Shown: positions 23,994 through 35,927, counted from the stretch's first letter. The stretch is 64,000 nucleotides of DNA from Codonopsis lanceolata (GCA_013146195.2 CM028382.1:54696526-54760525); one strand, 5' to 3'. Numbers and translations: made by a program. Notes: a model not told the origin generated them from the letters alone.

Positions 23994-25689
23994 TTAATTT
24001 GATTTCTTCCGGGCCTTAGTTTTAGCCCTGGTAACACGCACATTATTCGACTTGCCTTGCTGAAGTTTCTGCTTCTTCCCTTCCTTGACTCTATCCTTAC
24101 AGAAAACAATGAAAGATTCCCGCAATTGAACACTGTTGATATCATCATTTGTAAAATGATCTGCCCCATTCCTCTATTTTATCTTCATAATCTCCACCTG
24201 TAGAATGAGCTTTCCCATATTTCCGAGGTTGCTTGTGCATAATATCATCCCATATTTGACCCATTACATCTGAACCAATGTCAACACCTTTAATCCCAAT
24301 ATCATTAGACTTGCCTCAACCTTCACAAACCGTAGGTAGAGCTTCAGAATATTCGGCTGATTGAGGCATAGGCCTCGCCAATCCCTCATTCTGGCTATTA
24401 GATTTATCCAACAGCTCCTCAACTTCCTCAACCAAATCTTCCAAAACAACGAAAGGGTTGGACTGAATTAAACCATCATTTGCCCTTTGATTTTCGAAAG
24501 GCTTATTCACAGCCTTTGTAGCCTGTTTTTGATTGACATCAATCTGCTCACCATTCTTAGCCACCTCTTGACTAGTCTCAGGAGTTGGGCTCATAACCAC
24601 CTTAGGATTACTCGAGATCCTAACTGGTTCACAAACCTGATCATCACAGACATCTATGACCTCTGCTTCCTTATTATTCCCTTGCGAGTTTTTTACGTTA
24701 GATACCGATGCCTCCATGGGGTTCCTCGACACCCCAACTGGTTCCCATCGTGGAACTGATTTTGGCGGAGCCGAAGGCCCTTGTTGAGTTCTACCTTATC
24801 CTTTCCCTTCGAAACTGTAGCCGGATTGGGCCTTTTCACATTCCCAACTATAGGATCTTATGTTACATGGTCCTCATGCCTCTCCTTGTTATCATTATTC
24901 TGCACTCTACGCTGTCCTTTACGACATCTATCCTTTGTATGTCCCAGAAGGCCACAACCAACACAGTAAAGAATATTACCTTTCGAACTCCAAGGATTGC
25001 CAAAATCCTTGTTCCTTGCTAGTTCCAATCCAGAAACGAGTGGGCAAAGCCTCCGTAACATCCACCTCAATGCAAATTCTGGAAAAAGCTGGTTGAGAGA
25101 GGGCAAGGGTCTTCTCGTCAGCCCTTAAAAATTTCCCCAAGGAATTTCCAATACACTGCAGGAAGGATGGATTGAAGAAATTTAACGGTAAGTGATGCAG
25201 ACAAACCCAAACCGCAACGTTAGTGCTATCTTTCCGAAAGGCAAAATCCGGAGACCATCTAAATGATCTGTACATACTTGACTGAATCATATGGGATTCT
25301 TTAGACAAGGCGAGTACCAAATCTTCTGGCGAAGCCAGCCTCACCATTACATGCCTAGGGTCTAAAAGACCGACCACACACGGTTCTTTCAACTTTCATG
25401 AGCGTGCTATCTCCTCTTGAATAGCATAAACCGAAGGCCTACCTGCCGAAAATTTAAGAATTTTAGTGTTAACAAACTGTTTATCAGCCGCCTCAATCTC
25501 TAATGGTGTGAATAAACACCCGGGTTCCCCATTAACGATCGTCGTTTGTCTTGGCGCCAAAGGAATTGATTGAAGAACTGGAGCATTATTGCCTACAAAA
25601 GCCTTAGGTTGTGCCAGTTTGGAGGCATAGGAAGGAGGAGCCGGCATAGGCATGGTTGCGTCTGACGGTTGAGAAGGAGGAGGGGGCAT
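23994..25689 (-). pseudogene. LINE A ORF1 (DUF4283, CCHC knuckle)
   Basis: Nucleic-acid chaperone of the element. The N-terminus is proline-rich (MPPPPSQPSDATMPM at 25689; other ATGs at 25714 and 25729 are out of frame). The DUF4283 domain spans about 25500-25030 (KILKFSAGRP, GLLDPRHVMVRL, RWSPDF), and a CX2CX4HX4C knuckle (CVGCGLLGHTKDRC) lies near 24955. The acidic/Asn-rich C-terminal part is at 24732-24316, and the frame ends with KTKARKKSN at 23994. A TGA at 25396 and frameshifts near 24980, 24730 and 24310 break it. Confidence 0.8.
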
Positions 25690-25794
25690 CTGCGGCAGTT
25701 GGCTGAGCCGCCATGCCGTCCGGCGGCATAGTGAAGAAAACCCTAATAGGCTAACGGAGCTGAGTTGATAGGGTTTTTAGAGAGAGAAAATTTC

Positions 25795-26973
25795 AAGACA
25801 AAGATATACTCCCTACGTGCTTACGACCAATGGTTTGCCCTCCCAAATCTTCCGATCCATCTTTTTCATAAGACCACTCTTTTCTCCATCGCCAATCTGT
25901 TTGGAAAGCCGCTAATGCTTGATCATGCCACTATTAATTTTACTCGGCCAAGTGTTGCTCGTGTTTGTGTGGAGATTGATCTCTTGAAACCAGTTCCTAA
26001 ACGTATATGGATTGAGAATGGGTCTCAGGCTCTCGGCTTTTGGCAATATCTTGAAGCTGAAAATCTCATCCCTTACTGTAGCCATTGTTGTCGACAAGGA
26101 CATTCAGGAGACAATTGCAAGATTAAGCATCCGAATCATGATCCTAATGCCTCGAAGCCTACCGCTCCAAACCCTCCACACCCTAACTCTTCGGCTCAAA
26201 ACCCTCCTCCCATGAACTCAAACCCTAATCACAATAATTTAAAGGCTGCAGCTAATTCCCATTTGACTCCAAAAAAGGTAGATAAGGGGAAGAATGTGTT
26301 AGTTGATCCCCCTAATATTTATGACCACAATACTTCCTTGCATAATAATAACTACTCGGCTCCAGTTTCTACCGAGATATTACCTGATTTGGATAACACG
26401 GCAGACTTATCCAATAAGTTTGACAATGTGAATGTTGTTACTGCTAACGGAGAAGATAATGTTATTCCTGTGCATGTGCATGTTGTTGAGGATATTCCTG
26501 GCCAGAAAGACACTACAATTAATGTTGGTTTTTCTGCCCAAGGCAATGAGGATCCTGACCCTCCCGCGGCTTGCAATGATTCTGCTACAGCCCATGTGGT
26601 TGATAATGTTATTCCTGTGCATGATCTTGAGAATAGTTCTGGCCAGAAGGATGCTACTATGAATCAGGTAGATGTGGATGTTGCTCCTGAACCTATTGCC
26701 CAAGCTGTTGGAGATCCCGACTCTCAAGAGGCATCTCATTTTTCCAACATTGCTGGTGATCCTTTGCAATCCTTTCAATCGCCTAATAAATTTGCAGCTT
26801 TAGAGGTTATTGAAGAGGAAGATCCTTGCAACACCTCGCTGGAAGCTTTAAATCTGGATGTTCCCATTAGCTCGAAGAAGCAGCCCGGTATCCCTCCCAC
26901 AGATCGTCTAACTCGTCGGCAGGAAGCTAAGCAATCCCAATCTGTTTCTTCCTCTTTTTTTCATGGATCTTAA
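25795..26973 (+). pseudogene. LINE B ORF1, C-terminal part
   Basis: Open from the LINE A junction to the stop at 26973. It contains the end of the DUF4283 domain (WFALPNLPIHLFHKTTLF, FTRPSVARVCVEIDLL), a CX2CX4HX4C knuckle (CSHCCRQGHSGDNC, near 26080) and a long Asn/Asp/Pro-rich tail with two related VIPVH repeats (26460-26480 and 26610-26630). The residues before WFALPN come from the junction, not from an original start. The last codons overlap the ORF2 start by 11 bp (26963-26973), consistent with coupled translation of the two frames. Confidence 0.8.
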
Positions 26974-29900
26974 AGCTCTATTTTGGAATGTTCGTGGTAT
27001 TGGGAATGATCCCACTATTGCTCGTCTTAAATTCCTTATTCGATCTCATAATCTTTCCTTGTTTGCTATCAGTGAACCGATGATCCCTTCAGATAGAATG
27101 TAATTAATTCTCAGGCAGCTTCATTGTAGATTTGGCTTTTCTAACTTGTCTGGCTCTATTTGGGTTTTTGTTAAGGCAGCCTTTACTTGTCATGTCTATT
27201 CCAGTTCAGTTCAACAGCTAACTCTTCGCCTCAAGCATTTCTCATGGCCTTCTTATATTTATGCTACATGGATTTACGCCAAGTGTGATATTATTGACCG
27301 TCAGGACTTATGGAATGAGCTCATTGATATTAGCTCTCATGTGGGAGACACTCCTTGGCTAGTCGGGGGTGATTTTAATATTATTCTGCATCCGTCTGAG
27401 AAATCTGGTGGTAATGGCTGGGACCGCAGAGGTGCGCTTGATTTTCATTCTTGTTTATCGGCTTCTGGTCTCTCGGATCTAGGCTATTCTGGTTCTCAGT
27501 TTACATGGTGGAATAAACAAGATGGTGGCTCTACTATTCTTCAGCGTATTGATCGTTTTTTGGGTAATTGTGGATGGCTGCAAACATTTCCCTCATCATC
27601 AGTTCAGCATCTTAGTCGTACTTGCTCGGACCATGCTCCCATTTTGCTCAATTATTCTTGGGGTTCTCGATTGCAACCCACCCCTTTCAGATTTCTTAAT
27701 GTTTGGACTTCTCATTCTTCTTTCCTGGATGTGGTGCATTCAGCTTGGAACTCATCAGTTTTGGGGCGGCCTATGGTTAGGTTTTCTCTCAAACTCAAAT
27801 CTGTCAAGAATGCCCTTCGTACTTGGAATAAAAATGTTTTTGGTAATATTTTTAGTTCTCTCAAGGATGCAGAGGCTGAAGTTATGGAAAAGGAATTATT
27901 TTATGAGCTTAATCCTTCTGCGGATAATCGTACTGCCTTGATGAAAGCTCAAGCTCATCATCGGTCTTGTCTTTCCCGTGAGGAAATTTTTTTGGAAACA
28001 GAAATCGAGGATTAAATGGTTGCAGGAGGGCAACAATAATTCCAAGGTCTTCCACTCCTCAGTTTTACAGGCTCGTCGTCGCCTTTATATTCATTCTATT
28101 TGTAAGTCAGATGGTACTATTCTGGATCAAGAGATGGATATTAAGCGTGAAGTTGTCGATTATTTTGAGGAGCAACTTTCAGCCAGCCCTTGTTTTGATA
28201 ATTCCCTGCTGGATGTGATCCCTAATCTTATCACTGAAGATTGGAATAAGGAGCTATCTGCCACCCCTTCTTTAGTTGAAGTTCAATCCACTGTTTATGC
28301 TCTTAGTGGAGATAGTGCGGCTGGTCCTGATGGGTTCACGGGGAGTTTTTTCTCTACTTGCTGGGATATTATTGGAGAAGATTTGCATCAAGCTATCCTG
28401 GAATTTTTTGCAGGGTTTTCGTTTCCTCGCTCCTGGACTAGCACTCTCATTACTCTCATTCCTAAAGTTGAAAATCCCACTTCTTTTAAGGAGTTTCGTC
28501 CGATTAGTCTCTGCAACTTTTGTAATAAGGTCATCTCTAAACTCCTTTCTTCGAGGCTCTCCAAAATTCTTCCTTTCATAATTTCTAGCAATCAAAGTGC
28601 TTTTACAAAAGGTCGAATCATCCAGGATAATATTCTGTTAGCTCAGGAGCTTATGTCCTTTTTGGGTAAGAAGGTTTCGTGATCCAATATGATTTTAAAA
28701 TTGGATATGTCTAAAGCCTTCAATAGGGTTTCTTGGTTTTTCCTCATTTCTATGCTGCGTAAGTTTGGTTTCAGTGAGACGTTTATTGATCTTATTTGGA
28801 GAATCATTTCGGACAATTGGTTTTCGGTCCTTGTTAATGGCTCTTTTTCTGGTTTCTTCCATTCTACTCGGGGGCTTCGCCAAGGGGATCCGCTTTCTCC
28901 CAGTCTCTTCATTATCGCTGCTGAAGTTTTTAGTCGCAATCTTATTCAGCTTCATGCTTCTCATCCATCGTTGGCTTATTCCACTGTTAGTGGTTGCCCA
29001 ATTATCTCTCATTTGGCTTTTGCGGATGATATCATCATTTTTTGTAATGGGCATAATCGGTCGATTCGTAAACATGCGGCCCTCTTTACAGACTACGAGA
29101 AAGCTTCGGGGTAATTAATTAATGGTGCTAAAAGCAGTTTTTTTGTATCTCCCCAGACTGCTACCTCTCGGATTCAGGATATAGCGGCTGCTCTTAATTT
29201 TCAGATTGGCTCTCTTCCTATCATTTATTTGGGTTGCCCTCTCTACATGGGTCGGAAGAAGAAAAGTCTCTTTGATCCTCTTATTTTGAAGCTGCAAAAC
29301 AAAATTGGTTCTTGGCTTTGTAATTTTCTCAATCCAGCTGGTCGTATCATTTTGATCAAATATGTGTTACACTCTATTTCCTCATACCATCTGGCTGTTC
29401 TGGATCCTCCTGTTGTTGTTGTTAAAAGTATTGAAAGGCTGTTTTCAAACTTCTTCTGGGGGCATATTGAAGGCCGAAATAAATCTCATTGGGTGGCATG
29501 GTCAACCTGTAGTAAACCTGTTTCGGAGGGAGGTTTGGGTATTTTTTCGATGTCAGATCTTCTTCACGCTTTCTCGATCAAACATTGGTGGCGTTTTTGC
29601 ACTCAAAAAAGTATTTGGAGTGAGTTCATGACTGCTCGGTATTGTTCCAATTCCCATCCGGCTGTTGTGAGTTCCAAGGGGTCCTATATTTGGTTGCGTC
29701 TTCTCCAAGCTAGACCCAAAGCCGAGCCTTATATCTTATGGATAATTGGCAAGGGGGACTGCTCTATTTGGAACGATTGCTGATCTTGTGCGACCTCTAA
29801 CTCTCCAAAGTCTCGGGATTTAAAGTTCAATGTCGAGCATTCAATCTCGAGCATGGTTTCTGGTTCTGGCTGCAGCTCATCCATTCTTTATTAATGATGC

Positions 29901-31036
29901 TCATGTTCATCTTAGTGCTGATCATGATCTCCCTTGCTGGACTCTTAATGCGAATGGAAAGTTCTCCCTCAAGTTGGCCTTTTCCATTATCCAGCCTGTT
30001 AGTTCCAGATCTTTGTCCTCGAAATTTATATGGCATCGTCTGGTTCCTAAGCACATCAGCATTTTTGTTTGGAGACTCCTACTGTTCCGTCCTCCTTTAG
30101 ACGAAGCCTTAATTAAGAAGGGGTTCTGCATGGCTTCCAAATGCCTTTGCTGTTCAGTTCCTTCTTCAGAATCCTTCGAGCATGTCTTTGTTGCCAGTGA
30201 AATTGCTGGTCCTGTTTGGTCCTTCTTTTATAATAACTATGGCATATCCCCTTCTGGCTTCTCTATACGTCAGAGATGTATGTCTAGGTGGTTGGATGGG
30301 GGTTCTATTATTTTTTATGTTCTTCCGGCTATTATCTTGTGGAATCTTTGGAAGCATCGGAATGTAGCTTTGTATGAGGGAAATTGTAGCTCGGGTGCTG
30401 GTGTTATTTGGCTCATTCAAAATGAGTTGCAAAGCATTCTTCAGGATGCAAATTATAAAGGTTTGCGTTGGGACGGTCCTGCCTTAATTATTGGTAAGTC
30501 CAAATTGATCTCCATTTCTCCCGTGGCTTGGCGTAAACCTCCTAGTGGCATTGTTAAACTTAATTCGGATGGAGGTTCTAGGGGAAATCCTGGTCTTGGT
30601 GGGGGTGGTGGTGTTGTTAGAAACTCTGATGGTATTGTTCTTTTCGGCTATGCTTTTTTTTTTTGGGTTTTGTTCCAATAATGTTGCTGAGGTTCGTGCT
30701 CTTCTTCATGGTGTCCGTTGGTTGGCTGATAATGGGTACCACAATTCCATTGTGGAGATGGATTCTGCTTGTATTTTTGGTTGCCTTACTTTGGGTCATT
30801 CTCCCCCGTGGAGCTGTGCTTACTTTATTCGGGCTCTTCTTGACTTGCAGAGACTTCATAATTTTTCTTTTGTGCACTGTTATAGAGAGTCCAACTCTGT
30901 TGCTGATGGCTTTGCTTATTATGCTATGGATAGGAGTCAGAACTTTGAGTTTCAGTCCTCTTTTGATATTCCTGGTCCTATTCGTGGAGACATCAAGTTG
31001 GATGTCATTGGTCTTCCACGGCTTCGCATTACTTAA
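26963..31036 (+). pseudogene. LINE B ORF2: endonuclease-reverse transcriptase-RNase H
   Basis: Same architecture as LINE A ORF2. The ATG is at 26963 (MDLKALFWNVRGIG). The endonuclease has VGGDFNIILHP and CSDHAPIL. RT has VENPTSFKEFRPISL, LDMSKAFNRVSW, LRQGDPLSPSLF and FADD (29019-29030). The zf-RVT region spans about 29780-30200. RNase H (LNSDGGSRGNPG, near 30560, then NNVAEVRALLHG and ESNSVADGFA) ends in a stop at 31036. Breaks seen: a TAG near 27102, a frameshift near 28010, a TGA at 28680, a TAA near 29113, a stop at 29782, and a frameshift in a T run near 30655. Confidence 0.88.
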
Positions 31037-31215
31037 TGTTTCGATTTGTTGTTAGCTTTTCCTTTTTTGTTAGGCTTTTTATGGTTTTGATCATGTATTT
31101 CCTTTTCGAGGTAAGGCTCCTCTGTCCTCCCATTTATAAGGGCAAGACTGGTTGTCCCCCTCGAGTTTGTATATTTCTTTATTTTAATAAAATCGTGCAG
31201 GGTGCCGCCCCTATT

Positions 31216-31218
<3 letters not shown>

Positions 31219-31287
<69 letters not shown>
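31219..31287. repeat. (TA)n microsatellite at the LINE B 3' end
   Basis: About 34 TA units directly following the LINE 3' UTR (GCCCCTATTTCCAA). It replaces the expected poly(A). Confidence 0.95.
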
Positions 31288-31289
<2 letters not shown>

Positions 31290-32821
31290 GTAAACTATTA
31301 AAGTAAACATACCAAAATAGTATGGTGAACTATTTACTCAATTAGAGACGGTCATAATCACAAAAATATTTAAGCTTACTTAACGAAATATATTAACTAT
31401 AACTAAAACAGAAACCGTTGCTGCCACGTGGCGGCTTTCTGTTAAGTGCTTAATTTTTTAAAGGAATTTTGTGCTGCCACGTGTCACTCTCTATGAATTA
31501 TTAAAAAAAATCTTTTTTTTTCTACCAAAATTGATTAGTTTACGATATAAATAAGAAGTTACTGCTTATCGTTAGTTTAGGGTAATTTTTATCAAATTTG
31601 TAGTTATCAAGTAAATTTTATATCACAAATTTTGTTAATGTGATAAAAGTTTAATGCACGCCTACTAATCAATTTAGTTAATGTGATAAAAGATTACAGT
31701 TAGGTTAGGATAAATTTTATCACATTTGTAATTATCAAGTAGATTTTATCATATTATCAAAGTAGGTTAGGATAAATTTTATTACATTTGTACTTATCAA
31801 GTAGATTTTATCACATTATTCAGTAGGTTAGGATACATTTTATCACATTTGTAGTTATCAAGTAGATTTTATCACATTTGCAGTTATCAAGTAGTTAACC
31901 ATTTTTTTCACTTTTTTTATACGTGCTCTCTCTCTCTCTTTTCTCTCCATACAAGGCTTGTGCAGGTAATTTTGTTTCTAGGATTCTTTCTTTAATCTTC
32001 TTCTGCTTAATAAATTTGATGTTCTTATTCTGATTTCTTTTTTGTTCTTGGCTCCAGAAAACAAAATTCTCTGTTTTTGATAGTTTTATTCAATCTCTTT
32101 GTCAGTGCAAAACACAAATAGCCATAAATTCCAGAAAGTCAGCTTCATTCTACTGTATTCTGGTTTTGGTACACAATTTGATACAATCCAATGCACAGTA
32201 ATTTCTTGGGGTAAAGGGGCAACGACAAATAGTCCCATGTACTCTAGAAGCTTCCATAAATTTCACATTCCCAATCTCAGAAATGTTTTCTATATGTTTG
32301 AGAAAATGCTAAGTATGTTTTAAAATGAGATAGCCATCATATAATTTTAATTAATATAATCAAATAACATTCATTGGACTGAGTTTTGAAAAATACTATA
32401 CACTTTTCAGGACGGTTGAAACAACTAAATAGTGATATCTGTTAATTTAACCAACACTTTCTCTCTTAATTTTCTCTTCTAATTTAAATTAGGATAAATT
32501 AATTTACAATATAAATAAAAAGTTACTGATAAAAGTCAATAATTAATTTAAGATAAATTTTATCACATTATCAAAAATACAGGAAGTACTCGATCATGGT
32601 GACATGGCTCTGATTGGATTAATCTTCTTACCTCAAAAGAATGGCGGACATATTAATGGAAATTCTCTTAGATTGCAAACACCTAAGGCATTCCAACTCA
32701 ACTCCAACGTTGGAGTCAACTCTAGAGACTAAGTAATAGTGAAAAGAGGAGATCAAGTATTCAAGTTTTCATATACTACTTGAAAAACATATGTTATGAG
32801 GCAATCAATTTTTCTATGCAG
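31288..32821. other. AT-rich non-coding DNA with a ~65-bp tandem repeat
   Basis: From about 31560 to 31895 there are about five copies of a unit with GGTTAGGATAAATTTTATCA, then CATTTGTAGTTATCAAGTAG. Two GCTGCCACGTG words lie near 31415 and 31472. A CT-rich stretch at 31926-31950 resembles a plant 5' UTR but leads to no ORF I can name. No gene is supported. Confidence 0.55.
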
Positions 32822-33950
32822 CTCTGGTAGATTCGCTGATAGCCAAGACCAAGAAATGGGAAGAAGAAAGAACAAAAATTTTCTTATATGATGCGGTAAA
32901 TTCCATAATTTGATTAATGTTGAGATAATATCGGAGTGTTTCCCATCAATGTGACGCATCTCAACAAATATTATTTGGATAATTCATTTTTATACTAAAA
33001 AGTGGAATTCTAAATAAACAAATATCACTGGTCTAATTTATTTATATAAATTGTCGTTTGTATCATACAATTCTCCCTAATTGCCATTCAGTTTTATTTT
33101 CAATGATGAACCATAGATACTTACCTGGAAATGATAGTTCTGCGTCATAGGTACAATATGCTGAGGCAAGAAAAAGAAGAAGAGAAGCAGAAACTAAGGG
33201 TTAGTATTATTTGCATTACGAAGCAAACTAAGTTCAACTAAAAATCAAGAGAGGAAAATATTGTGGTCTTCTTGCTTTATACTTCTCAACATGTAGAGTT
33301 TCTTGAAGTCAGAATACAATATCATGGTAGGGCTGTAAACGAGCCAAACCATGTTTCGAGTGTACGAGCTCAACTCATTCATTTTTAACCAAGCTTCAAC
33401 TTACTTCAGCCAAGGATCCAATGTTCAAGCTCAACTCAAATACCACAAAAATAAGTTATAAAAGAGCTGAGCTTGAGCTTCACTCAAACCTAAATCAAAA
33501 TAATGATATAAATCTAATAAATTATACATAAACTGTATATATTTTGTGATTGCGAAGCTTATTCGAGCTGGAGTTGTTTACACCTATAGCCTATGTTTGA
33601 GCTCAACTTGAACCGAGCATGAGCCGGACAAGCTAGGGCTGACTCAATTTCTTAAACAGCCCTATTCCCATGAAATAAACTCAAAATTCACAATGGCCCT
33701 TATTTGTACATCTATATACTACTTTATGAAAGATGTCATCTCCTTTCAGGAAAAGAAGAAGGTGCAAACTCAAGAAGTAAACATTCCGGATAATGTATTT
33801 GTGACCAGGCCAAATACCAGCTGTCGACGTCTTCCAGACAGAAGCTTGAATGGGGGTTTTGGTAATGCTTCCCCTATAAACAAAAGGCTTTCTCTAGGCA
33901 TTCGGCAGCTAGGATCAAATAGCATCAATTTTCCAACTCAAGGCATATGA
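32822..33950 (+). pseudogene. MAP65-like exon remnants
   Basis: Three pieces recall plant MAP65, which cross-links antiparallel microtubules. Exon a, 32822-32895 (AG before, GT after), reads LVDSLIAKTKKWEEERTKIF, then LYDA. Piece b, about 33151-33199, reads YNMLRQEKEEEKQKLR and ends at a GT. Exon c, 33750-33950, after CTCCTTTCAG, reads KKKVQTQEVNIPDNVF, then RSLNGG and RRLSLG-like sequence and a stop. In the family, WEEER, LRQEREEEK-type and basic Ser-rich tail sequences follow in that order. The part before YNMLRQ is degenerate and upstream exons are absent, so this looks like a 3' gene fragment. The identification is from memory of the family. Confidence 0.5.
33328..33664. mobile_element. 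Short hAT-like non-autonomous element
   Basis: Ends TAGGGCTGT and ACAGCCCTA form a 9-bp inverted repeat 337 bp apart. The interior is rich in GAGCTCAACTC-type words and has no ORF. TAGGGCTGTAAACGAGCC is a common start of plant hAT-derived elements. The flanks (TATCATGG and TTCCCATG) do not form a clear 8-bp duplication. It lies in the interval between MAP65-like pieces b and c. Confidence 0.5.
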
Positions 33951-35087
33951 AGTCACGTGGACATAAGAAGTTCACTCGAACTGGCCTAGGGCTTATAGAT
34001 TTTATCAAATTTGATTTAGACGTGTTTCTCTTGATTAAGACACTAAATTTTTCATGGTAAGTGTTATTTTCCAGATAGATTTTACTCGTGCTCATAGATT
34101 TTAATATTTCAATTACCTATTCATACGTTCAATTTTGAATACCTTATTTATTTATTTTCAAATTATTCTAATTAAAATTTTTAAATATTTATTACAAGTT
34201 TAGAAAATCATCTTATTATGAACAACTTTTGCAAAAAAAAAAAAACTATTAAAACCGAGTATACGGAACGATATGATCGATTTTTTTCCTACCAAAAATT
34301 AAAACCTGATAGATTTTAAAATCGGTGTCTCCTTTATACATGGTAACATTTGATTAATACTTTCAATTACATGACTATATGATCGATTTTGAATATTTAC
34401 CTTATTTTTTCAGTTTTTTCTAATTATTGTAATTTAAAAAATTAATTATTTATTACAAGTTTAGAAAATCATATTATTATAAGCAACTTTTGCAAAAAAA
34501 AAAAAAACACTATTAAAACCATGCATATGGTACTAAATATATCTATATATAAATTCTTTTTTTTTCCTACAAAAAATTAAAATCTGATAGATTTTCAAAC
34601 CGGTGTCTCCTTTATACATGGTAAAAGATTATTATTATTTTTTACCATTTTTTGTTATCAAAATCAGTTAATGTCAGATAAATTCTATCACATTTTATTT
34701 TAACGTGTTTCACTTGATTAGTACTCCAAATTTTCAAGGTAAAAGTTTTTTTTTTGCGGATAGATTTTATCATATTTGATTTAAAACTCCTCAATTCTCA
34801 TGGTAGAAATTTTTAATTTTTATTATTTTACCATAACTCGGTCAATTTAAAATAAATTTTATCTAATTTGATTAAACGTGTTCCACCAACACCACAAACA
34901 ACCACTACGAAATTACTTGCAAATTTTATCAACAAAATTCGCATGAATTTTCAGTTTGATGATTAGGCGTGATCTCATGCTTTTTTATTTATTTATTAAT
35001 TATGTGGACATCTTGCTGTTGTTGGTTCATTCAAATAGCTCGCAAATTCTATCACAAAATTAAATTTCAGAAACAACACTAAGTTAA
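33951..35087. repeat. AT-rich DNA with a ~263-bp tandem duplication
   Basis: TTACAAGTTTAGAAAATCAT at about 34192 recurs at about 34455, and GGTGTCTCCTTTATACATGG at about 34325 recurs near 34600, a period of roughly 263-275 bp. No genes are seen. This may be the interior of the Helitron-type element ending at 35114. Confidence 0.6.
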
Positions 35088-35115
35088 CCGTGCATCGCAC
35101 GGGTAATAACCTAGT
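35088..35115 (+). other. Helitron 3' terminus
   Basis: A perfect short hairpin, CCGTGC-ATC-GCACGG (35088-35102), is followed after 8 nt by CTAG and a T (35111-35115). This is the classic 3' end of a rolling-circle element (hairpin, then CTRR, inserted before T). The element body should lie to the left; its 5' TC end was not identified. Confidence 0.7.
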
Positions 35116-35927
35116 ATTATGAAGATTATGGATAGAAATTTAAAAAGCTACGTGAAGTATTTCAAAAAAGTATAGTGCATTCTTTTCATGAAACGAAGGA
35201 AATAAATGTACTAAATAAACAGATAATTCTATTTATTGTGATGGAAATGTTCGATCTCGTAATTATATTATGTCCATAAACAGAAAGGTAGTGTAGGGAT
35301 AGGGATAGAAGTAATTAACTAAATTACAACATTAGTTGCTTTGCCTCTAATTACTTTTCCAGCAGTCTAATTTTTTAGGCTTTTTCTAACCAAAACAAAT
35401 TAAACCGTTGGACAAAAAATTCTATATAAACCGGTGTTTATCTTATCAATGAATAAAGCCCTAGACACTTCAAAAAATTATCTGTTTCTGACCGGTTCAA
35501 GAACCGATGGATATTACTGAGGAAGACGATGAAGAATGCAAGTAAGTTCGTTACTTTTCAATTAAATCTTTTCAACTGACTTACGCATGCCCTGTTATTC
35601 TACCTTGGTCTTGCGTAGGTTTAAAATTCATTAATGATGTATACAGTATGACACGGGTTGAGATCGAAGATTTGAAGCCGACTATCATGGAGCAAGGCGA
35701 CACAAGAGTGAATGTTCCTTAATTTGCTTTTATAATTTATTTTCTTTTCCACATAATTCCAGATATTGGATTGTTGGTGAAAAGTGAAAATGAATATGTG
35801 GCAAATTAAAGACAAGTTTGTTATTTATAACATTTCAAGTAAGAATTTCTTTTTATGTATTTATTTATTTTATTCCTTTAATATTATGTATGAATAATAG
35901 ATGCATATCTAGTTTGTTTAATAATAA
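35116..35927. other. Spacer between two Helitron ends, with a possible small gene fragment
   Basis: A TATA-like CTATATAAACC lies near 35422. A short frame from 35509 (MDITEEDDEEC) runs into a GTAAGT donor at about 35541, and MTRVEIEDLKPTIMEQG lies near 35650, after a CAG. This could be two exons of a captured or truncated gene, but I do not recognise it. Confidence 0.25.

Larger units (their letters stand above)
19753..25794 (-). mobile_element. L1-type LINE A (minus strand), inserted in LINE B
   Basis: A ~6-kb LINE reading leftward. The poly(A) end appears as a T run at 19753-19767 on the plus strand, and the 5' UTR (TTTTCTCTCTCTAAAAACCC) is near 25790. It carries ORF1 (25689-23994) and ORF2 (23983-19931) and a 3' UTR like that of LINE B. 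It splits ORF1 of LINE B between ...VESPLV and WFALPN... No clean target-site duplication is seen, so the 5' limit is accurate only to about 40 bp. Stops and frameshifts show it is inactive. Confidence 0.85.
19225..31218 (+). mobile_element. L1-type LINE B (plus strand), split by LINE A
   Basis: A non-LTR retrotransposon: pyrimidine-rich 5' leader (CTTTCTCTCTCTAAG), ORF1, ORF2 (endonuclease, reverse transcriptase, zinc-binding region, RNase H) and a 3' UTR. It is continuous except for a 6-kb minus-strand LINE inserted in ORF1 (19753-25794). The 3' UTR matches LINE A's (TTGTCCCCCTCnAGTTTGTA, then AATAAAA), so the two are related. Instead of poly(A), it ends in a long (TA)n tract. Target duplications could not be settled. 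Confidence 0.85.

Noticed and set aside
25765..25830. Start codon of the 402-codon ORF at 25765
   Set aside because: The first ~20 codons lie in the LINE A/LINE B junction and are not part of any conserved ORF1, so this is not a genuine start.
33320..33672. 8-bp target duplication around the hAT-like element
   Set aside because: The flanks TATCATGG and TTCCCATG do not match well enough.
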